The notes under the pieces were generated by a model. That model worked only from the letters and a program-made list of their open reading frames with translations, searched no databases and was not told the DNA's origin. A DNA stretch of 64,000 bases from Marinomonas sp. SBI8L (lineage in GTDB: Bacteria > Pseudomonadota > Gammaproteobacteria > Pseudomonadales > Marinomonadaceae), in contig NZ_JSEO01000004.1 in assembly GCF_001624705.1 (NCBI RefSeq), forward strand, positions 62,001-126,000. The letters run 5' to 3'. Positions 11,137 through 19,491 of this stretch are shown here, one piece after another. The position numbers and the translations under genes are program-made. How positions within the stretch are numbered: the first letter of the stretch is position 1; every line of letters starts with the position of its first letter.

Positions 11137-13080
11137 ATGTATACCATGAGCAAAGAATTACAGAACAAAGAATTAACCTTGTCAGAATCACAAGAGCAAA
11201 CAATACAAGAAAACGAGATAGCAGCACTAGAACCAACTTTCAATAAGCTAGTTGATACAGCAATCAGTCGTCGCCGTTTCTTTGGTGCAAGTGCAACAGC
11301 GGGCCTTGGTGGCTTCTTTGCTTTTTCTAGTGTTGGTAATGCTGTTGCATCTGGCATGGGCAAACACACAATGGCAAAGTCACCACTAATTGGTTTTGAC
11401 GCAATTGGTACATCGACAGCAGATACGGTTGTTTTACCTGATGGCTACCAGTGGCAGAGTTTGGTTTCTTGGGGAGATCCATTATTTGCTAACGCACCAA
11501 AATTTGATCCTAGCGGCAACGCGAATGCAGCCAGTCAAGCGCTACAATTTGGTGACAACACAGACGGCATGAGCTTATTTCCATTAAGCGAAAACCGCGC
11601 AATTCTTGCTATCAATAACGAATACACTAACTACAAGTACCTATTCGCAAACGGTGGCGAAAGTCTATCTAAAGATGACGTACTAAAAGCTCAACATGCT
11701 CATGGTGTATCTATCATGGAAGTTGAACGTGACCAACACAACTACTGGCGTGTACTAGACAATTCTAACTTCAACCGTCGTATTCACGTTCAAACAGAGA
11801 TGAAATTGACTGGCCCTGCGGCTGGCCATGATCTAATGAAAACAAAAAAAGACCCAAGTGGTACACAAGTTTTCGGCACCATGAACAACTGTTCAAACGG
11901 CTCTACACCTTGGGGGACTTACCTTACTTGTGAAGAGAACTTCAACGGTTACTTCGGTGCTGACGAAAGTGTGACTCGTACAGAAGAGCAAAAAATGTAC
12001 GGTATCAAAAACAACGAAAAACGCTACCAGTGGTACAAACAAGATGAGCGTTTTGACTTTGGTAAAAACCCAAATGAACCTCATAAGTTTGGTTGGATTG
12101 TCGAGATCGACCCTAAAGATCCTAAATCAACACCGCTTAAGCGCACAGCAATGGGCCGCTTCAAACACGAGAACGTTGCAATCCACGTAAACTACGATGG
12201 TACTGTTGTCGCTTACATGGGTGATGATGAGCGTGGTGCGCACATCTACAAATTTGTTTCTAAGCATAAGTACAACGCCAACAACCCAGATGCTAACCGT
12301 AATCTATTAGTAGAAGGCACACTTTACGTTGCTAAGTTCTCTATGACTCAGGATAAAGGTGCTGGCGAGTGGGTTGAGCTAACTTTCGGTAAGAATGGCC
12401 TAACACCAGAAAATGGTTTTGCAGATCAAGCTGAAGTGCTTATTTATACACGTAAAGCCGCTAAACATGCTGGTGCGACTACCATGGACCGCCCTGAGTG
12501 GATTGCAGTACACCCAGAAGGTCATCAAGTTTATTGCACTCTAACTAACAACAAAAACCGTGGTAAAGAAGGTCAACCAGTCGGCGGCCCTAACCCAAGA
12601 GCCGCAAACCACTATGGTCAGATCGTTCGTTGGACACCACCAAATGGTGATCACAGAGCTGACAAGTTTAACTGGGACCTATATCTAGTGGCAGGTAACC
12701 CAAATCAGCATCAAGATGCTTATGCAGGTAGCCACAACATTGGTTCTCACAACATGTTTAACAGCCCAGATGGTATTGGCTTTGACCAAGGTGGCCGTCT
12801 ATGGATTCAAACAGACGGCAACTACAAAAACAAAGGTGACTTCCTAGGGCAAGGTAACAACCAAATGTTATGCGCTGATCCTGATACAGGTGAAATTCAC
12901 CGTTTCATGACAGGCCCAGTTGGTTGTGAAATCACAGGTCTAGAATTCAGCACAGATAGCAAGTCTATGTTTGTTGGTATTCAACACCCTGATGCTCACT
13001 TCCCTGAAGGCGGTAACAGCAAACCCCGCTCTACTGTGATCGTTATCACACGTAAAGATGGCGGTGTGATTGGCGCTTAA
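11137..13080 (+). CDS. PhoX-family (DUF839) Tat-exported phosphatase
   Basis: Likely periplasmic alkaline phosphatase of the PhoX family, 647 residues, using calcium and iron in characterised members. A twin-arginine motif SRRRFFG (44-50) is followed by a hydrophobic stretch and GNAVASG, so export by Tat is expected; the 43-residue polar extension ahead of the motif is common in this family. Family signatures include NNEYTNYKYLF, the CSNGSTPWGTYLTCEENFNG segment with conserved Cys and acidic residues, the GRFKHENVAIH and DERGAHIYKFVS stretches, and DGIGFDQGGRLWIQTDGN. The protein lies between its own terminator and the oxygenase gene, so it is probably monocistronic. I see no obvious PhoB box, but the promoter region has not been scored with a matrix. 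Start could also be Met4. Confidence 0.93.
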   Translation: MYTMSKELQNKELTLSESQEQTIQENEIAALEPTFNKLVDTAISRRRFFGASATAGLGGFFAFSSVGNAVASGMGKHTMAKSPLIGFDAIGTSTADTVVLPDGYQWQSLVSWGDPLFANAPKFDPSGNANAASQALQFGDNTDGMSLFPLSENRAILAINNEYTNYKYLFANGGESLSKDDVLKAQHAHGVSIMEVERDQHNYWRVLDNSNFNRRIHVQTEMKLTGPAAGHDLMKTKKDPSGTQVFGTMNNCSNGSTPWGTYLTCEENFNGYFGADESVTRTEEQKMYGIKNNEKRYQWYKQDERFDFGKNPNEPHKFGWIVEIDPKDPKSTPLKRTAMGRFKHENVAIHVNYDGTVVAYMGDDERGAHIYKFVSKHKYNANNPDANRNLLVEGTLYVAKFSMTQDKGAGEWVELTFGKNGLTPENGFADQAEVLIYTRKAAKHAGATTMDRPEWIAVHPEGHQVYCTLTNNKNRGKEGQPVGGPNPRAANHYGQIVRWTPPNGDHRADKFNWDLYLVAGNPNQHQDAYAGSHNIGSHNMFNSPDGIGFDQGGRLWIQTDGNYKNKGDFLGQGNNQMLCADPDTGEIHRFMTGPVGCEITGLEFSTDSKSMFVGIQHPDAHFPEGGNSKPRSTVIVITRKDGGVIGA

Positions 13081-13107
13081 TTAAAGCCTAATCCTGTGTA
13101 GCAGAGC

Positions 13108-13141
13108 AAAAGAGCGCCCTTCAACCGAAGGGCGCTCTTTT
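13108..13141 (+). terminator. Strong terminator after PhoX-family gene
   Basis: A perfect 15-bp stem (aaaagagcgcccttc and its complement) with loop aacc, ending in a T-run, 27 bp after the stop codon. Confidence 0.93.
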
Positions 13142-13346
13142 ATCTGAAATAGCCATTATAGATGGTCAAAGCAAAATGCATATTGATGCCTTTTCATTTC
13201 TCAGTTTAAGCCCACCTTTTATATTCTATCTTTTAAAGGTAGAACCTCTTCCATGATGAGATTGATCAAACATAGATATAGCGTTTTTATAAGTTAGCAA
13301 CTAATCTATTTAGGGAATAGATTATTAATTGCAGTGGGCTTAGAAA

Positions 13347-13682
13347 ATGTCTTGTTCGAACACTCACTCTCACACTGGCCATGTTCATGGCCCAAACTGT
13401 GGACACACAGCCATTAAACATGGAAACCATATTGATTACCTAGTTGATGGCGAGCTCCATCATCCTCATGGGGATCACTGTGATGGTCATGTTATCGAGC
13501 TGAGTAGTACCAATGCTGATTATTGTAACCCAGTGAATACTTGCGGTGGCCATACTCATGGGCCTGATTGTGGCCATGAAGCGATAAAGCATGGGGATCA
13601 CACAGATTATATTGTTGATGGGCGCTTGCACCACCAGCATGGAGACCACTGTGATGACCACGGACCTGTTGACCTTGCTTAA
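13347..13682 (+). CDS. Histidine-rich tandem-repeat putative metal-binding protein
   Basis: Small soluble protein of 111 residues with 22 His and 7 Cys. It is built from two copies of a 38-residue unit, 11-48 and 68-105, with 29 of 38 positions identical. Each unit reads G-H-x-H-G-P-x-C-G-H-x-A-I-K-H-G-x-H, then a DYxVDG turn, then LHHxHGDHCDxH. The density of His, Cys and Asp points to binding of zinc, nickel or copper. Single-unit proteins of this type occur in gammaproteobacteria, sometimes near zinc-uptake genes; I recall no function shown for them. No signal peptide, so it should be cytosolic. The ribosome-binding site is weak and I see no clear Zur palindrome upstream. Storage, chaperoning or buffering of metal is inference. 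Confidence 0.85.
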   Translation: MSCSNTHSHTGHVHGPNCGHTAIKHGNHIDYLVDGELHHPHGDHCDGHVIELSSTNADYCNPVNTCGGHTHGPDCGHEAIKHGDHTDYIVDGRLHHQHGDHCDDHGPVDLA

Positions 13683-13743
13683 AAAAGCTTGAGAACAAAA
13701 CCAGATCAAATTGAAAGTATATAAAGAAAGGTTTATTGAAATG

Positions 13744-13768
13744 ACCCCAATACAGAAAGTATTGGGGT
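13744..13768. terminator. Bidirectional terminator between convergent small genes
   Basis: A perfect 10-bp inverted repeat (accccaatac / gtattggggt, loop agaaa) with T-runs on both sides, placed between the convergent His-rich gene and the small gene at 13782. Confidence 0.85.
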
Positions 13769-13781
13769 TTATCTTTGTTTT

Positions 13782-13949
13782 CTAGCTATTCACTAACTTG
13801 CTAATAAAATCACGGCGTTCATTAACCGTTGAAAACTGAGCACTCTTTTCACCTTGAGCATCAGTGAAAACGACACGATTTTTGTGAACCGAAATCGAGT
13901 GAACCGGTTGTTTAACTTGGATCTGTGTACCATTAAATATAATAGTCAT
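13782..13949 (-). CDS. Small conserved-looking hypothetical protein (55 aa)
   Basis: A 55-residue protein starting MTIIFNGTQ. This start is preferred because GTGAG stands seven bases upstream; the longer frame back to 13991 has none. The chain alternates hydrophobic and polar residues as in a short beta-rich fold (MTIIFNGTQIQV, SISVHKNRVVFTD) and ends in a helix-like DFISKLVNS. No family recognised. It has its own promoter side and a good terminator at 13744-13768, which supports its being a real gene. No membrane segment or metal motif. Confidence 0.6.
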   Translation of the reverse strand: MTIIFNGTQIQVKQPVHSISVHKNRVVFTDAQGEKSAQFSTVNERRDFISKLVNS

Positions 13950-14391
13950 AATAAAACTCACTATAAAGGCGCAGTCTAAACTACGCATCATTTCTAATAA
14001 GCCTCATTATCGTATAACGATTTAATTCTGAAGTTCTTCTATTTTATCACCATCACAAATAGTGAACTTAATTGGAATTGAGTACAGGACGCAACATTTT
14101 CTGTATTTCGTTGTTCAATAATTTAGCTTTAACGTTTGGATTTTTTAATCTTGCTTACGCATTCTTAGGTAAGACTGAAATCGAGGAATTTAGTTCGAGG
14201 ATTTGCTTAAATAAATCGCCATTGAGGCTAACAGCTAATTATTTGAGTGGCAAGTATAATTTTCAACCAACATTGTCATGCATCATTAGTTGAAACTCGT
14301 TAGAAATTTATTCATAAAGGCGCTAGGCGCTCTTCTCTTATTGAAGAGCGCCATCTGTAGATGCCATACAAGGTCTTTTAATAAGGAGAAG
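13950..14391. other. 442-bp intergenic region without a convincing gene
   Basis: Holds the upstream side of the small minus gene and the downstream side of the lipoprotein gene. A short palindrome (atcgt-ata-acgat) near 14011 may belong to the small gene's promoter. The plus-strand frame 14072-14293 begins with TTG, lacks a ribosome-binding site and resembles nothing I know, so it is not called. Confidence 0.45.
14326..14352 (-). terminator. Hairpin downstream of rhombotarget-type lipoprotein gene
   Basis: A perfect 10-bp stem (ggcgctcttc / gaagagcgcc, loop 7) 40 bp past the stop on the minus strand. The T-run after it is poor, so it may act as an mRNA 3' end or a weak terminator. Confidence 0.55.
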
Positions 14392-15264
14392 CTACTTAAG
14401 GCTGTGATTATATTTTCTGAGTCTAGAAGCAACGAGTAAAAGAAGCAGAATGATAAGAGGAACAAAGCCCAAGGATCCGGCGCCAGCACGATGGCTTACT
14501 TTCACTTTCTCAGGGTTTTCTTTAATACGCTCTTGGAAAACCGATAACTGATTTTTTAAGTTAATCACCATATCATCAGCGGCATCTTCAAAGCCCTTAA
14601 TACTATCAGCTCTCAGCTCTTCGCTTAAATTAACCAAGGTTGATTTACCAAGCACTCTGCTGGTTCCTGGCGCCCTAAAAAGCATGGACTTACTTTCAAT
14701 ATCGTACACAACCGTATCCATTAAAGTGCTTGTATCATTTTTTTCACCTGACACTAGGTAAGCACCTACAATTGTCCAGTAACTTAGTGACAAGGCTCCC
14801 TCATCTGTAAATTGCACTTGGTCATAGGAAACTAAAGCAATTACATCAATGCCATACATAGTCTTAATCTGAGAAATATTAGAAAAGCTGCCTCCCGGAG
14901 TAAGATAAGCTGAAGGAATCACTTCTATACTACTCACAAACTTTAACTCTCTGAAGTTATCAGAGACTCTCTCTAAAATTTGATTCTTTTTAAATTCGGT
15001 AATTTGTCCAGAATAAGATTTACCTGTCCAAATATTATTGGAAGAGTTGTTGTCTGAACTCTCAGGTACAAATGCGACCCCAACACGTAAAGGTAGTTTT
15101 AAATGTGGAGTAGAAGTCGTAACCAAATAGTTTTCTGCTGTCGGATAAAGATACTCCATAACACTACTTTTTGTGTTTATTCTTTGACTTGAGCAACCTG
15201 ATAAGCCTAAAACGACCAACGCAATAAGCACAAACAAAGACTTCAATGAATTAAAAATCGCCAT
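14392..15264 (-). CDS. Rhombotarget-type lipoprotein with GlyGly-CTERM-like tail
   Basis: A 290-residue envelope lipoprotein. The N-terminus has a lipobox LSGC with the acylated Cys at 24. The body (about 50-215) fits the 'rhombotarget lipoprotein' family: LRVGVAFVPE, ISQIKTMYGIDVIALVSYDQ and SYWTIVGAYLVSGEKNDTSTLMDT. The C-terminus has a Gly/Ser-rich patch (AGAGSLG) followed by a hydrophobic run and RLRKYN, which is the layout of GlyGly-CTERM tails cut by rhombosortase, an intramembrane serine protease. A protein with both lipid anchor and removable C-terminal anchor is unusual. No rhombosortase gene lies in this window. It is transcribed alone. Function beyond being a sorting substrate is unknown. 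Confidence 0.8.
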   Translation of the reverse strand: MAIFNSLKSLFVLIALVVLGLSGCSSQRINTKSSVMEYLYPTAENYLVTTSTPHLKLPLRVGVAFVPESSDNNSSNNIWTGKSYSGQITEFKKNQILERVSDNFRELKFVSSIEVIPSAYLTPGGSFSNISQIKTMYGIDVIALVSYDQVQFTDEGALSLSYWTIVGAYLVSGEKNDTSTLMDTVVYDIESKSMLFRAPGTSRVLGKSTLVNLSEELRADSIKGFEDAADDMVINLKNQLSVFQERIKENPEKVKVSHRAGAGSLGFVPLIILLLLLVASRLRKYNHSLK

Positions 15265-15504
15265 ATATTCCTCGTAAAATAATACGTAAGCGCTTCACAC
15301 TTATTAACTAGTTAAAATCACAGCTAAATTGTTTATAACTTTAAATTGGCATAAAACTCATTGTTTTAAAACTGCTTTCTAACTTATGTGCTTTCTATAT
15401 AACTATCAAATGAGTTAAAAAGCACGTCAAAAGGTCCTTATGACCTTATCCTCTACCTAAAACTCTTTATAGTGAAATTCAGTTATGTTTTATAGCACCT
15501 TAGA

Positions 15505-15531
15505 TAAAAAAACGCCCTTCATGAGAAGGGC
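15505..15531 (-). terminator. Terminator after ABC exporter gene
   Basis: A 7-bp GC-rich stem (gcccttc / gaagggc, loop atga) followed on the minus strand by a run of T, 30 bp beyond the exporter stop codon. Confidence 0.85.
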
Positions 15532-15560
15532 ATTTTTCACTATTGAGACGCGTATTTACT

Positions 15561-17417
15561 TTAAACGCATTGCTCTTCTTCAGGCTCTATGTCTTCAGCT
15601 AGGAAGCCACCAGTTTGGTGAGCCCAAAGCTGAGAGTAGATACCACCAGATTGGCTGAGTTCATCATGGGTTCCTTGTTCGACTACCTTGCCTTCATCCA
15701 TGACGATGAGTCTGTCCATGGCTGCAATGGTTGAAAGTCTATGAGCAATGGCAATAACGGTTTTACCTTTCATCAAGCGGTTTAAACTCACTTGAATAGA
15801 GGCTTCAACTTCTGAATCCAATGCTGAGGTCGCTTCATCTAACACAAGTAGTGGCGCATCTTTTAACAGTACACGGGCAATGGCAATACGTTGACGCTGC
15901 CCACCAGAAAGTTTGACTCCGCGCTCTCCGACCATGGCATCATAACCAACATTTCCATGAGGGTCAGACAGCGTCAGAATAAAGTCATGGGCTTCAGCTC
16001 GTTTCGCTGCTGCTATCATTTCTTCTTCTGTCGCATCCGGTCTTCCATACAAAAGGTTCTCTCTCACAGTTCGATGCAGCAAGGAAGTATCCTGAGTTAC
16101 CATACCAATCTGAGCACGTAAGCTATCTTGCTGTACGTCACTGATATCTTGGCCGTCTATTTTGATCTTACCGCCTTCCACATCATAAAAACGCATGAGT
16201 AGATTTACCAAAGTAGACTTACCTGCACCAGAACGCCCTACTAGCCCGACCTTCTCTCCTGCTTTAATGTTCAGATTCAGACCGTCTATGCCACCTTCCT
16301 CTTTACCATATTGAAAGCGCGTATTCTGGTAATGTATTTCACCTTTCTCAACATTTAGCTTTGGTGCCCCTTCCTTGTCTAATACGGTTTGAGCTTTAGA
16401 CAAGGTTTTCATGCCATCTGCCACAGTACCAATATGTTCAAACAGGCCGCCGATTTCCCACATAATCCACTGGGACATACCGTTTAATCTAAGCGCCATA
16501 GCAATCGCAATCGCAATCGCACCAACAGATACCGCATTTTGCATCCATAACCAAATCGACAAACAAGCCACACTGAATGACAAGATATAATTAAGCCCTT
16601 GAACACTCACATTTAAAAATGTCACTAGGCGCATTTGTTTGTATGTCGTCACCAAAAAGCCATCCATGCTTTCTTGGGCATAGTTAGCTTCACGCTTATC
16701 ATGAGAGAAAAGCTTAACCGTGTTGATATTGGTATAGCTGTCTACAATTCGACCTGTCATGGTAGACCTTGCATCAGCCTGCAAAGAAGATATCTGCTTC
16801 AATTTCGGCACGAAGTAAACCTGCACGCAGGTATAACACACTAGCCAAACCAACATAGGTAACATCAGACGCCAATCCGATTGTGCGACTATCACCAGCA
16901 TGGAAATGAAATACACCAGAATAAAGACCAGCACATCCAGCAATTTCATCACAGCTTCACGCACAGCTAACGAGGTTTGAAGCACCTTAGTTGCAACACG
17001 ACCAGCAAAGTCATCCTGATAAAAGGACACGCTTTGTTTTAATAAATATCTGTGAGCCATCCAACGTATCATCATGGGGAAGTTCCCCATTAAGGTTTGA
17101 TGCACGACACATGAATGGATAAAAACCACGATTGGAAGAGCGACCAATAACATGAGTGACATGTAAATCAGGCTCATACCTTCTTCTTGCAAAAAGGTTT
17201 CCGGTGTTTTTGTCGAAAGCCAATCTACTAACCTGCCCATAAAATCAAAAAGAATGACTTCTAATATAGCCAGTAAAGCAGTCAGTAAAGACATTATGAT
17301 TAAAGGCCGACCAAAGCCTTTAGTGTAATGACGACAGAAAGCAATCAGTCCAGTAGGTGGCTGAGAGGGTTCATCATCAGGAAAAGGTTGAGTCCATTTT
17401 TCAAAAAAACCTAACAT
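15561..17417 (-). CDS. ABC exporter, fused permease and ATPase (MsbA/multidrug type)
   Basis: Half-transporter of 618 residues that should dimerise in the inner membrane and export lipid, peptide or drug. Residues about 35-330 hold six transmembrane helices of an ABC_membrane domain (for example IIMSLLTALLAILEVILFDFMG). The ATPase domain occupies about 355-600: Walker A GLVGRSGAGKST, a Q-loop in IGMVTQDTSLL, signature LSGGQRQR, Walker B LLVLDEATSALD and switch His in IAIAHRLST. It ends with an acidic tail, EDIEPEEEQ. It is transcribed alone from a 274-bp divergent region shared with the MFS exporter. Substrate cannot be deduced; no adjacent fusion protein or TolC homologue. Confidence 0.95.
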   Translation of the reverse strand: MLGFFEKWTQPFPDDEPSQPPTGLIAFCRHYTKGFGRPLIIMSLLTALLAILEVILFDFMGRLVDWLSTKTPETFLQEEGMSLIYMSLMLLVALPIVVFIHSCVVHQTLMGNFPMMIRWMAHRYLLKQSVSFYQDDFAGRVATKVLQTSLAVREAVMKLLDVLVFILVYFISMLVIVAQSDWRLMLPMLVWLVCYTCVQVYFVPKLKQISSLQADARSTMTGRIVDSYTNINTVKLFSHDKREANYAQESMDGFLVTTYKQMRLVTFLNVSVQGLNYILSFSVACLSIWLWMQNAVSVGAIAIAIAMALRLNGMSQWIMWEIGGLFEHIGTVADGMKTLSKAQTVLDKEGAPKLNVEKGEIHYQNTRFQYGKEEGGIDGLNLNIKAGEKVGLVGRSGAGKSTLVNLLMRFYDVEGGKIKIDGQDISDVQQDSLRAQIGMVTQDTSLLHRTVRENLLYGRPDATEEEMIAAAKRAEAHDFILTLSDPHGNVGYDAMVGERGVKLSGGQRQRIAIARVLLKDAPLLVLDEATSALDSEVEASIQVSLNRLMKGKTVIAIAHRLSTIAAMDRLIVMDEGKVVEQGTHDELSQSGGIYSQLWAHQTGGFLAEDIEPEEEQCV

Positions 17418-17691
17418 AAATATCCTTTATATTGCCCAGAGAGGGACAACAGAAAATAGAGAGAACGCTCCTTTGAAAATGCGTATTCAAAATAAGGAGG
17501 GAAAGACTTTAGGTTAACACAAGACAAGGCTTATTTAGCACAACAGAAAGTTAAAATTCGTGTGAAACACAGGTGAAAAATGCAAAAAATAAGACAAGTA
17601 TTCAAAAACTACTAGCCTATGCGCTTTCCTCTTAAAATCCCGTATACTCTCGCCCTTCACTATCATTACTCGATAAGGCTACCAATCACTA

Positions 17692-18882
17692 ATGACACTA
17701 AATTTAGGGACTATTTTAATTCTAGGTTTGTTAAGTGCGTTAACGCCGTTAGCAATTGATACTTATTTACCTAGTATTCCTGCCATTGCTGCATCCATTA
17801 ATACAGATATCAATCTGGTTCAGCTAACAATTAGTATCTATCTTGGTGTTTATGCCTTTTCTCAACTTTTGTACGGGCCTATTTCGGATGCTTACGGACG
17901 TCGTAAAGTCCTTTTATTTGGCATGGCTGTTTTTTTCATTGGCACCTTAATTTGTATTTTTAGCACTGATTTTAATAGCCTAATGTTAGGCCGTGCCATA
18001 CAGGCCTTTGGTGGTGCTGGGGTCGCTGTAGCTAACCAATCTTTAGTGAAGGATGGACTAAGTCCAGATCAGTTCGCCAAAGCCATGTCTTACATTATGT
18101 TAGTTATGTCTGTAGCGCCTCTGATTGCTCCTATTGTAGGTGGTGCCATTTTACTTGTTTTAGATTGGCATTATATTTTTGTCTTTCTAGCCTTGATTAC
18201 GTTAATCAGCGCCAGCTTATTTTATTTTAAAATTCCTGAGACTTTAGCTCCTGAAAAGCGCCACCCACTCGCTCTTAAAAGCGCCCTTCTTAACTATTAC
18301 AAGCTTTTAAGAAACCCGCTTGTAATGGGGCATATACTGACAGGAGCCTTTCACTTTACTGGCATGATCACTTTTATCACAGGCTCAGCCTATGTCTATA
18401 TCGAGTTTTACGGTGTGAGTGAACAAATGTTTGGCATCTTATTCGCCCTTAATATGATTGCCATGATGCTAGCAACAACCATCAATGCTCGTCTTATCGA
18501 CAAAATTGGCGCTAAAAAAGTCACAGAGTATGCATTAAAAGCGGTACTCGCTTGCTCCCTTATCATGCTTGGTTTGATGTTTTTCACCAAACCTAGCTTA
18601 TCTATTTTGATACTGCCGATTATCATTTTTGTCGGTTGCCTTGGCATTCTAGGTGGCGGCCTTATGGCTGGCGCGATGCAACATGCTGGTAACTTGAATG
18701 GCAGTGTGACGGCCTTAGCAGGTACGACACGTTTCTCTATGGGAGCGGTAGGGGGTATTTTGGTTAGCCTCTTACACAATGATAGTTTCACCCCGATGCT
18801 TGGTATTATGGCAGCCTGTGGCCTTGCTTCTTTTACTTGTTATCATTTATTTTGTAAGCAAGGCGTTGCAACGAACAAATAG
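17692..18882 (+). CDS. MFS drug exporter, Bcr/CflA family
   Basis: Twelve-helix proton-driven exporter of 396 residues. The first loop DTYLPSIPAIA after helix 1 and the motif GPISDAYGRRKVLL between helices 2 and 3 are hallmarks of the Bcr/CflA subfamily, which includes sulfonamide, bicyclomycin and chloramphenicol exporters. The helix-5 antiporter motif is seen around MSVAPLIAPIVGG. It is divergent from the ABC exporter and followed after 70 bp by the HopJ-family gene on the same strand, perhaps in one transcript. Natural substrate unknown. Confidence 0.93.
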   Translation: MTLNLGTILILGLLSALTPLAIDTYLPSIPAIAASINTDINLVQLTISIYLGVYAFSQLLYGPISDAYGRRKVLLFGMAVFFIGTLICIFSTDFNSLMLGRAIQAFGGAGVAVANQSLVKDGLSPDQFAKAMSYIMLVMSVAPLIAPIVGGAILLVLDWHYIFVFLALITLISASLFYFKIPETLAPEKRHPLALKSALLNYYKLLRNPLVMGHILTGAFHFTGMITFITGSAYVYIEFYGVSEQMFGILFALNMIAMMLATTINARLIDKIGAKKVTEYALKAVLACSLIMLGLMFFTKPSLSILILPIIIFVGCLGILGGGLMAGAMQHAGNLNGSVTALAGTTRFSMGAVGGILVSLLHNDSFTPMLGIMAACGLASFTCYHLFCKQGVATNK

Positions 18883-18952
18883 AATTTCAATATCAAGAGG
18901 TTAGCAAAACATTTGCTGACCTCTTTTAAATCCCCACAAGATAGGACTTAAC

Positions 18953-19303
18953 ATGTTACAAAGCAGTGAATTAATTGAAAAAGTAAAAAGTACACCTGAA
19001 GAAATCGCCTTCACTGACACTATGGCAACCATAGACAATGAGTACCAGTTTCAGGCAGCAAGCTTTCAAAATGGTGAGCAAAAAAATGAAGCAGGCCAAA
19101 ACAATGGCTCTTGCAAGATTTTCACCTTTGCTAAGCTACATAGCTTAGATGCAACTGATACATTACAGCTATTCGGTGATTTTTATCGAGTAGACGTTCT
19201 ACAAAACCCTGAAGGGGAAGATCATCAAAACATTCGCCAGTTCATGATCCATGGCTGGGACGGCGTAAACTTTGAGTCTATCTCACTGACACCTAAAGCT
19301 TAA
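18953..19303 (+). CDS. HopJ type III effector family protein
   Basis: A 116-residue soluble protein matching the HopJ family along its whole length: F-x-D-T-M-A-x-I-D-N-E-Y-x-F near residues 19-33, then AGQNNGSCKIFTFAKLH, LFGDFYR, VLQNPEG and the DHQNIRQFM-HGW segment. The family name comes from a Pseudomonas syringae effector, but homologues are widespread in free-living marine bacteria without type III secretion, and no secretion genes are near here. It should be regarded as a housekeeping or stress protein of unknown function. AGGA precedes the ATG by six bases. It is followed by two terminators. Confidence 0.92.
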   Translation: MLQSSELIEKVKSTPEEIAFTDTMATIDNEYQFQAASFQNGEQKNEAGQNNGSCKIFTFAKLHSLDATDTLQLFGDFYRVDVLQNPEGEDHQNIRQFMIHGWDGVNFESISLTPKA

Positions 19304-19309
19304 TTAAAA

Positions 19310-19339
19310 CCTCCTTCCCGCTTTATGCTAGGAAGGGGG
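19310..19339 (+). terminator. Terminator after HopJ-family gene
   Basis: A 9-bp stem (cctccttcc / ggaaggggg with one G-T pair, loop 12) followed by ATTTTG, just past the stop codon. Confidence 0.65.
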
Positions 19340-19383
19340 ATTTTGATCTGTTAGATAGCTCGCTCATCATTTATTGTGAGCAA

Positions 19384-19421
19384 AAAAAACCTAGTGCGAG
19401 TAAATCAGCACTAGGTTTTTT
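19384..19421. terminator. Bidirectional terminator between convergent HopJ and TRAP genes
   Basis: A perfect inverted repeat (aaaaaacctagtgc and complement, loop 10) with A-run and T-run flanks, so it can end transcription from both sides. Confidence 0.9.
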
Positions 19422-19433
19422 TATGGATATCGC

Positions 19434-19457
19434 GAGGAAGCTTGCGAGCAAGCCCTC
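19434..19457. repeat. GC-rich REP-like palindrome
   Basis: gagg-aa-gcttgc-ga-gcaagc-cctc forms a compact hairpin in otherwise AT-rich DNA downstream of the TRAP permease gene. Its layout resembles REP elements of Pseudomonas relatives. Only one copy was seen in this window. Confidence 0.4.
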
Positions 19458-19491
19458 CGACTCAGCGGGAAAATAACAACTTCTAGCTAAA

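Noticed and set aside
13440-13709. Antisense frames over the His-rich gene
   Set aside because: The plus-strand reading gives two clean protein repeats with metal-ligand spacing; the antisense frames only mirror the duplicated DNA.
14072-14293. 73-codon plus-strand frame in a 442-bp gap
   Set aside because: It begins with TTG without a ribosome-binding site and shows no recognisable motif; the gap is explained by flanking promoter and 3' regions.
18953-19303. Possible type III secretion effector because of HopJ homology
   Set aside because: No secretion-system genes or chaperone nearby, and the family is common in bacteria without type III secretion. Kept as a family name only.
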